A DNA stretch of 34,868 nt. Source: Micavibrio sp. (lineage in GTDB: Bacteria > Pseudomonadota > Alphaproteobacteria > Micavibrionales > Micavibrionaceae). The translations under genes and the position numbers were made by a program. Under the pieces are notes generated by a model. The model made no database searches and had not been told where the DNA came from. It was given only the letters and a program-made list of their open reading frames with translations. The first letter of the stretch is position 1, and each line of letters begins with the position of its first letter. Below are positions 32,134 through 34,868 of the stretch, piece by piece. The stretch spans positions 1-34,868 of the forward strand of contig JAQGJB010000049.1 of NCBI GenBank assembly GCA_028290825.1. Reading direction: 5' to 3'.

Positions 32134-34404
32134 ATGGCTATCACTCCCACCATCATGCGTTTCATTATGGCACGAAAAAACAGCCGCAGGCTTCTTGTCC
32201 TGTCGGCTGCAGGTCTGGCGATGCTGGCCTGTGCGGGAACCGGATTGGCGGGGGCTCTTGTCCTGGAACCGACCAAGGCGGAGGACTCAATTCAATCGAC
32301 AGCACAGGTTCTCGGTCTCGTCCCGGCGGATGACGGCGACCAGGTTGAAGCGCTGCTCAGCGCCCCGGTCAAGCGCCTTAAACAAATTGTCCCGAAACCG
32401 GCCTCCCAGAAACTGGCGAATGTCCCGGTTCCGACAACCAAGCCAAAACGCGCCTTCAAACCGATCCTGACCGAAGACAGCATGGTCCCGGATCTGGCAC
32501 CCGATCTTGCCAAAGCCGATATGGACAAGGTGGCCGCCGTGATGGCCAGACTGGAGCCAGCCTCTTTTGCCCCGGATACCCACCCAGCTGAAAGCCGCGT
32601 CCCGATCCCGACCCGTAAACCCGATTTCGTTTCGCCGAACCTCGGCGCGGCCCCGGTGCTAAAACCTGCCCCGGTTGCCCAGACCCTCGATCCGCTCTCG
32701 ACCGTTGACGCCGACCTCTACAAACAGGTTTTCACGGCCCAGGCCGCCGGTGACTGGACGACAGCCAACGGGCTGATGGGCCAGCTGAAGGACCAGCGCC
32801 TGCGCGGTCACGTCCTGTTCCAGCGTTATATGCACCCGACCTACAAGGCGAGCTTTGCCGAGCTTCAGGCATGGATGTCGCAATACAGCGATCTGCCCGG
32901 TGCGGATAAAGTTTACAAGCTGGCGTCCCTGCGCAAAACCGCAGGCGCTGGAAACATCGCTGCCTCGCATAACCAGATTGGCGTGTCCGCCGGGATGCTC
33001 AAAGTCATCGCCGCTGCCGGGAACCAGTACCAGTCGGACAAAGACCTGTCCCGCGCCCAGACCCTCGACATCAATCAACTGGTCAGCAGCGTCCGTGACG
33101 ATATTTCACGCGGTGCACCGTCCAAGGCCCTGCGTCGACTGACCAACGATAAAGCTGCAAAACTGATGGACGATGTGGAATACGATCAACTTCGGTCCCA
33201 GATCGCCAGCGGCTTCCTGCTGCTCGGCAAACCTGATGATGCTAAATCGCTCGCTGTTGCTTCTGCCAACCGTTCCGGGGCCAAAGCGCCTCTCGCCGGC
33301 TGGACCGGGGGCCTTGCCGCGTGGCGTGAAAAAGATTACCCGCTGGCCGCAAAACTGTTCGAACAGGTCGCGCAATCGCCATATACATCGGCATGGATGA
33401 ATTCCGCCGGGGCTTACTGGGCTTCACGTGCCCACATGCGCGCCGGGAACAGCAAACAGGTTTCCATTTGGCTGAAGGAATCCGCCCGCCACCCGCGCAC
33501 GTTCTACGGCATGATCGCCACCCGCGCCCTGGGGTGGGATTTCGATTTCGACTGGGCCGCGCCGGAATTCAACAAGGCCGATTTTGCCAAGCTGGGTAAA
33601 ATTCCTGCCGCGTGGCGCGCTATGGCGCTGGTGCAGGCGGGGCAGAACCATCTGGCCGAGGCAGAACTGCTGCAGATCAATTCCGAAACCGATCCGTCGG
33701 TGAAGGGTGCGCTGCTTGCCTATACGCAACAGGTCAATCTGCCGTCGCTGGCCATGCGTATCGCCAATAATACGATCCGCACCAACGGCAAGCTTTATGA
33801 CGGTGCGCTTTATCCGTTGCTGCCGTGGCAGCCGAAGGATGGCTACATCATCGACCGCGCCTTGATCTTCGCGATCATCCGCCAGGAATCGAAATTCAAC
33901 ACCTGGGCCGAAAGCGCCAGCGGTGCGACCGGCCTGATGCAGATCATGCCGACCACGGCCAGCTACGTCGAAGGCACACGTGACTTCACCGACCGGGCCG
34001 AACATCACACGCTGAAAGATCCTGAAACCAACCTCGAGATCGGGCAGAAATACGTCTCGCAACTTCTGACCCAGGACGGCGTGAACAACGATCTGTTGTC
34101 ACTGGCTATTGCTTATAACGCCGGGCCGGGAAACTTACGCAAGTGGAAAAAGACCCTTGCCGATATCGATGATCCTTTGTTGTTCATCGAAATGATCCCC
34201 ATGGCCGAAACCCGCAACTATGTCGAACGCGTCATGGCCAATTACTGGATCTACCGCCTGCGCCTGAACCAGCCAATGCCGTCGCTCGACTCCGTCGCCG
34301 AAGGCAAATGGGCAATGTACGACCCGGTTGAGGATCGCGGCGGTGCGACTGTCCGCCTTGGCTTTGTCAACCTGCCCAAAACCTTCAAGGTTGCCGGGAA
34401 CTAG
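32134..34404 (+). CDS. Soluble lytic murein transglycosylase
   Basis: A 756-residue periplasmic enzyme that cleaves peptidoglycan between MurNAc and GlcNAc with formation of the 1,6-anhydro end. The N-terminus has a signal sequence (RLLVLSAAGLAMLACAGTGL) and then a Pro/Lys-rich low-complexity stretch to about residue 180. A helical superhelix region of Slt type follows, and the catalytic SLT domain lies near 585-720: AIIRQESKFNTWAESASGAT with the catalytic Glu, GLMQIMPTTASYV, and SLAIAYNAGPGNLRKWK. The ORF starts at ATG 32134, but ATGs at 32155 and 32167 would give a more typical signal peptide; none has a clear ribosome site. It lies 62 bases after the UDG-like gene, probably co-transcribed. 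No strong terminator directly follows the stop. Confidence 0.92.
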   Translation: MAITPTIMRFIMARKNSRRLLVLSAAGLAMLACAGTGLAGALVLEPTKAEDSIQSTAQVLGLVPADDGDQVEALLSAPVKRLKQIVPKPASQKLANVPVPTTKPKRAFKPILTEDSMVPDLAPDLAKADMDKVAAVMARLEPASFAPDTHPAESRVPIPTRKPDFVSPNLGAAPVLKPAPVAQTLDPLSTVDADLYKQVFTAQAAGDWTTANGLMGQLKDQRLRGHVLFQRYMHPTYKASFAELQAWMSQYSDLPGADKVYKLASLRKTAGAGNIAASHNQIGVSAGMLKVIAAAGNQYQSDKDLSRAQTLDINQLVSSVRDDISRGAPSKALRRLTNDKAAKLMDDVEYDQLRSQIASGFLLLGKPDDAKSLAVASANRSGAKAPLAGWTGGLAAWREKDYPLAAKLFEQVAQSPYTSAWMNSAGAYWASRAHMRAGNSKQVSIWLKESARHPRTFYGMIATRALGWDFDFDWAAPEFNKADFAKLGKIPAAWRAMALVQAGQNHLAEAELLQINSETDPSVKGALLAYTQQVNLPSLAMRIANNTIRTNGKLYDGALYPLLPWQPKDGYIIDRALIFAIIRQESKFNTWAESASGATGLMQIMPTTASYVEGTRDFTDRAEHHTLKDPETNLEIGQKYVSQLLTQDGVNNDLLSLAIAYNAGPGNLRKWKKTLADIDDPLLFIEMIPMAETRNYVERVMANYWIYRLRLNQPMPSLDSVAEGKWAMYDPVEDRGGATVRLGFVNLPKTFKVAGN

Positions 34405-34411
34405 CCTTTTC

Positions 34412-34441
34412 TTGATCTGGTCCTGTCGGCTGTGGTAAAAC
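34412..34441 (+). promoter_or_regulatory. Candidate promoter of the alaS leader
   Basis: TTGATC (34412-34417), an 18-base spacer, and TAAAAC (34436-34441) lie just after the slt stop. A start about seven bases beyond the -10 box would fall at about 34448, almost on the ATG of the alanine-rich leader, making that message leaderless. The match to consensus is only fair. Confidence 0.35.
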
Positions 34442-34448
34442 TCTCTCC

Positions 34449-34511
34449 ATGGATCGCCTCTTAGCTATCGCCACACTTGCCGCAGCAGCGGCCGCAAATG
34501 CGGCCCGCTAG
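34449..34511 (+). CDS. Possible alanine-rich leader peptide upstream of alaS
   Basis: A 20-residue frame, ATG to TAG, begins MDRLLAIATLA and continues with more Ala: 10 of 20 codons specify alanine, including a run of six (residues 11-16). It lies 105 bases before alaS, the gene for alanyl-tRNA synthetase. There is no Shine-Dalgarno, but the candidate promoter would make it leaderless. The alanine codons overlap a strong hairpin. This is the arrangement of amino acid leader peptides in attenuation. Against it, GC-rich palindromic DNA easily encodes Ala, and no T-run terminator is evident. It could instead be just part of an slt terminator. Confidence 0.4.
   Translation: MDRLLAIATLAAAAAANAAR
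34487..34509 (+). promoter_or_regulatory. Strong hairpin overlapping the alanine codons
   Basis: AGCGGCCGC pairs with GCGGCC-C-GCT (one bulged C) around an AAAT loop, nine pairs mostly G-C. It covers residues 13-20 of the leader frame. A second, weaker stem (CCGTGG-ACTT-CCGCGG, 34553-34568) lies nearer alaS. Neither is followed by a clear run of T, so the first may be a pause or anti-termination element or an atypical terminator of slt. Confidence 0.55.
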
Positions 34512-34577
34512 GGCACATTCATAGACTTTTCCCCCAGTATTGAGCCTTGATCCCGTGGACTTCCGCGGCAGATCTGA

Positions 34578-34868
<291 letters not shown>

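Overview
The window is chromosomal DNA that looks alphaproteobacterial. The right part carries a compact set of alphaproteobacterial housekeeping genes: ispE, a TPR gene, ETF-ubiquinone oxidoreductase, a family-4 type uracil-DNA glycosylase, a lytic transglycosylase and the start of alaS. A GGAAC-N16-CGTT promoter, typical of the alphaproteobacterial general stress sigma factor EcfG, precedes a stress gene. I cannot name the genus from sequence alone.

Left part (1 to about 16.6 kb, visibly AT-richer and more decayed). A gene end (1-153) converges on a very divergent PEP carboxylase homologue (172-3144, minus). Next comes a broken serine-recombinase N-terminus (3337-3501), then a giant cyclic beta-1,2-glucan synthase (NdvB type, 3811-12486). 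A YciF-like ferritin-fold stress gene (12600-13160) has an EcfG-type promoter and a clear terminator. A soluble histidine kinase (13316-14482) is followed by fragments of another kinase and of a response regulator. An unrecognised 316-residue gene (15166-16116, minus) follows.

Middle part (16.6-23.7 kb). A two-partner secretion pair: a TpsB outer-membrane transporter and a 1753-residue TpsA exoprotein. The exoprotein has a lectin-like (LamG/ConA-type) domain and a run of degenerate tandem repeats inside its predicted beta-helix.

Boundary (23.7-24.4 kb). A second recombinase-like fragment (23772-24023), an inverted repeat and a tRNA-Gln(UUG) gene on the minus strand. Its 3' end faces the AT-richer side. 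To the right the sequence becomes clearly GC-richer. My reading is that roughly 3.3-24.2 kb, perhaps extending past the left edge, is an old, eroded genomic island next to tRNA-Gln. It mostly carries envelope and surface functions (cyclic glucan, secreted adhesin) and stress or signalling genes.

Right part (24.4-34.9 kb, core). A PodJ-like membrane protein (coiled coil, one membrane span, Sel1 repeats, peptidoglycan-binding domain). A minus-strand cluster runs ETF-QO, then TPR, then ispE. Divergent from it are the UDG-like gene, slt, and alaS cut by the window end. Between slt and alaS lies a possible 20-codon leader with ten alanine codons overlapping a strong hairpin, which suggests alanine-dependent attenuation of alaS. 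The UDG-like protein has no cysteine at all, so it cannot carry the iron-sulfur cluster normal for family 4.
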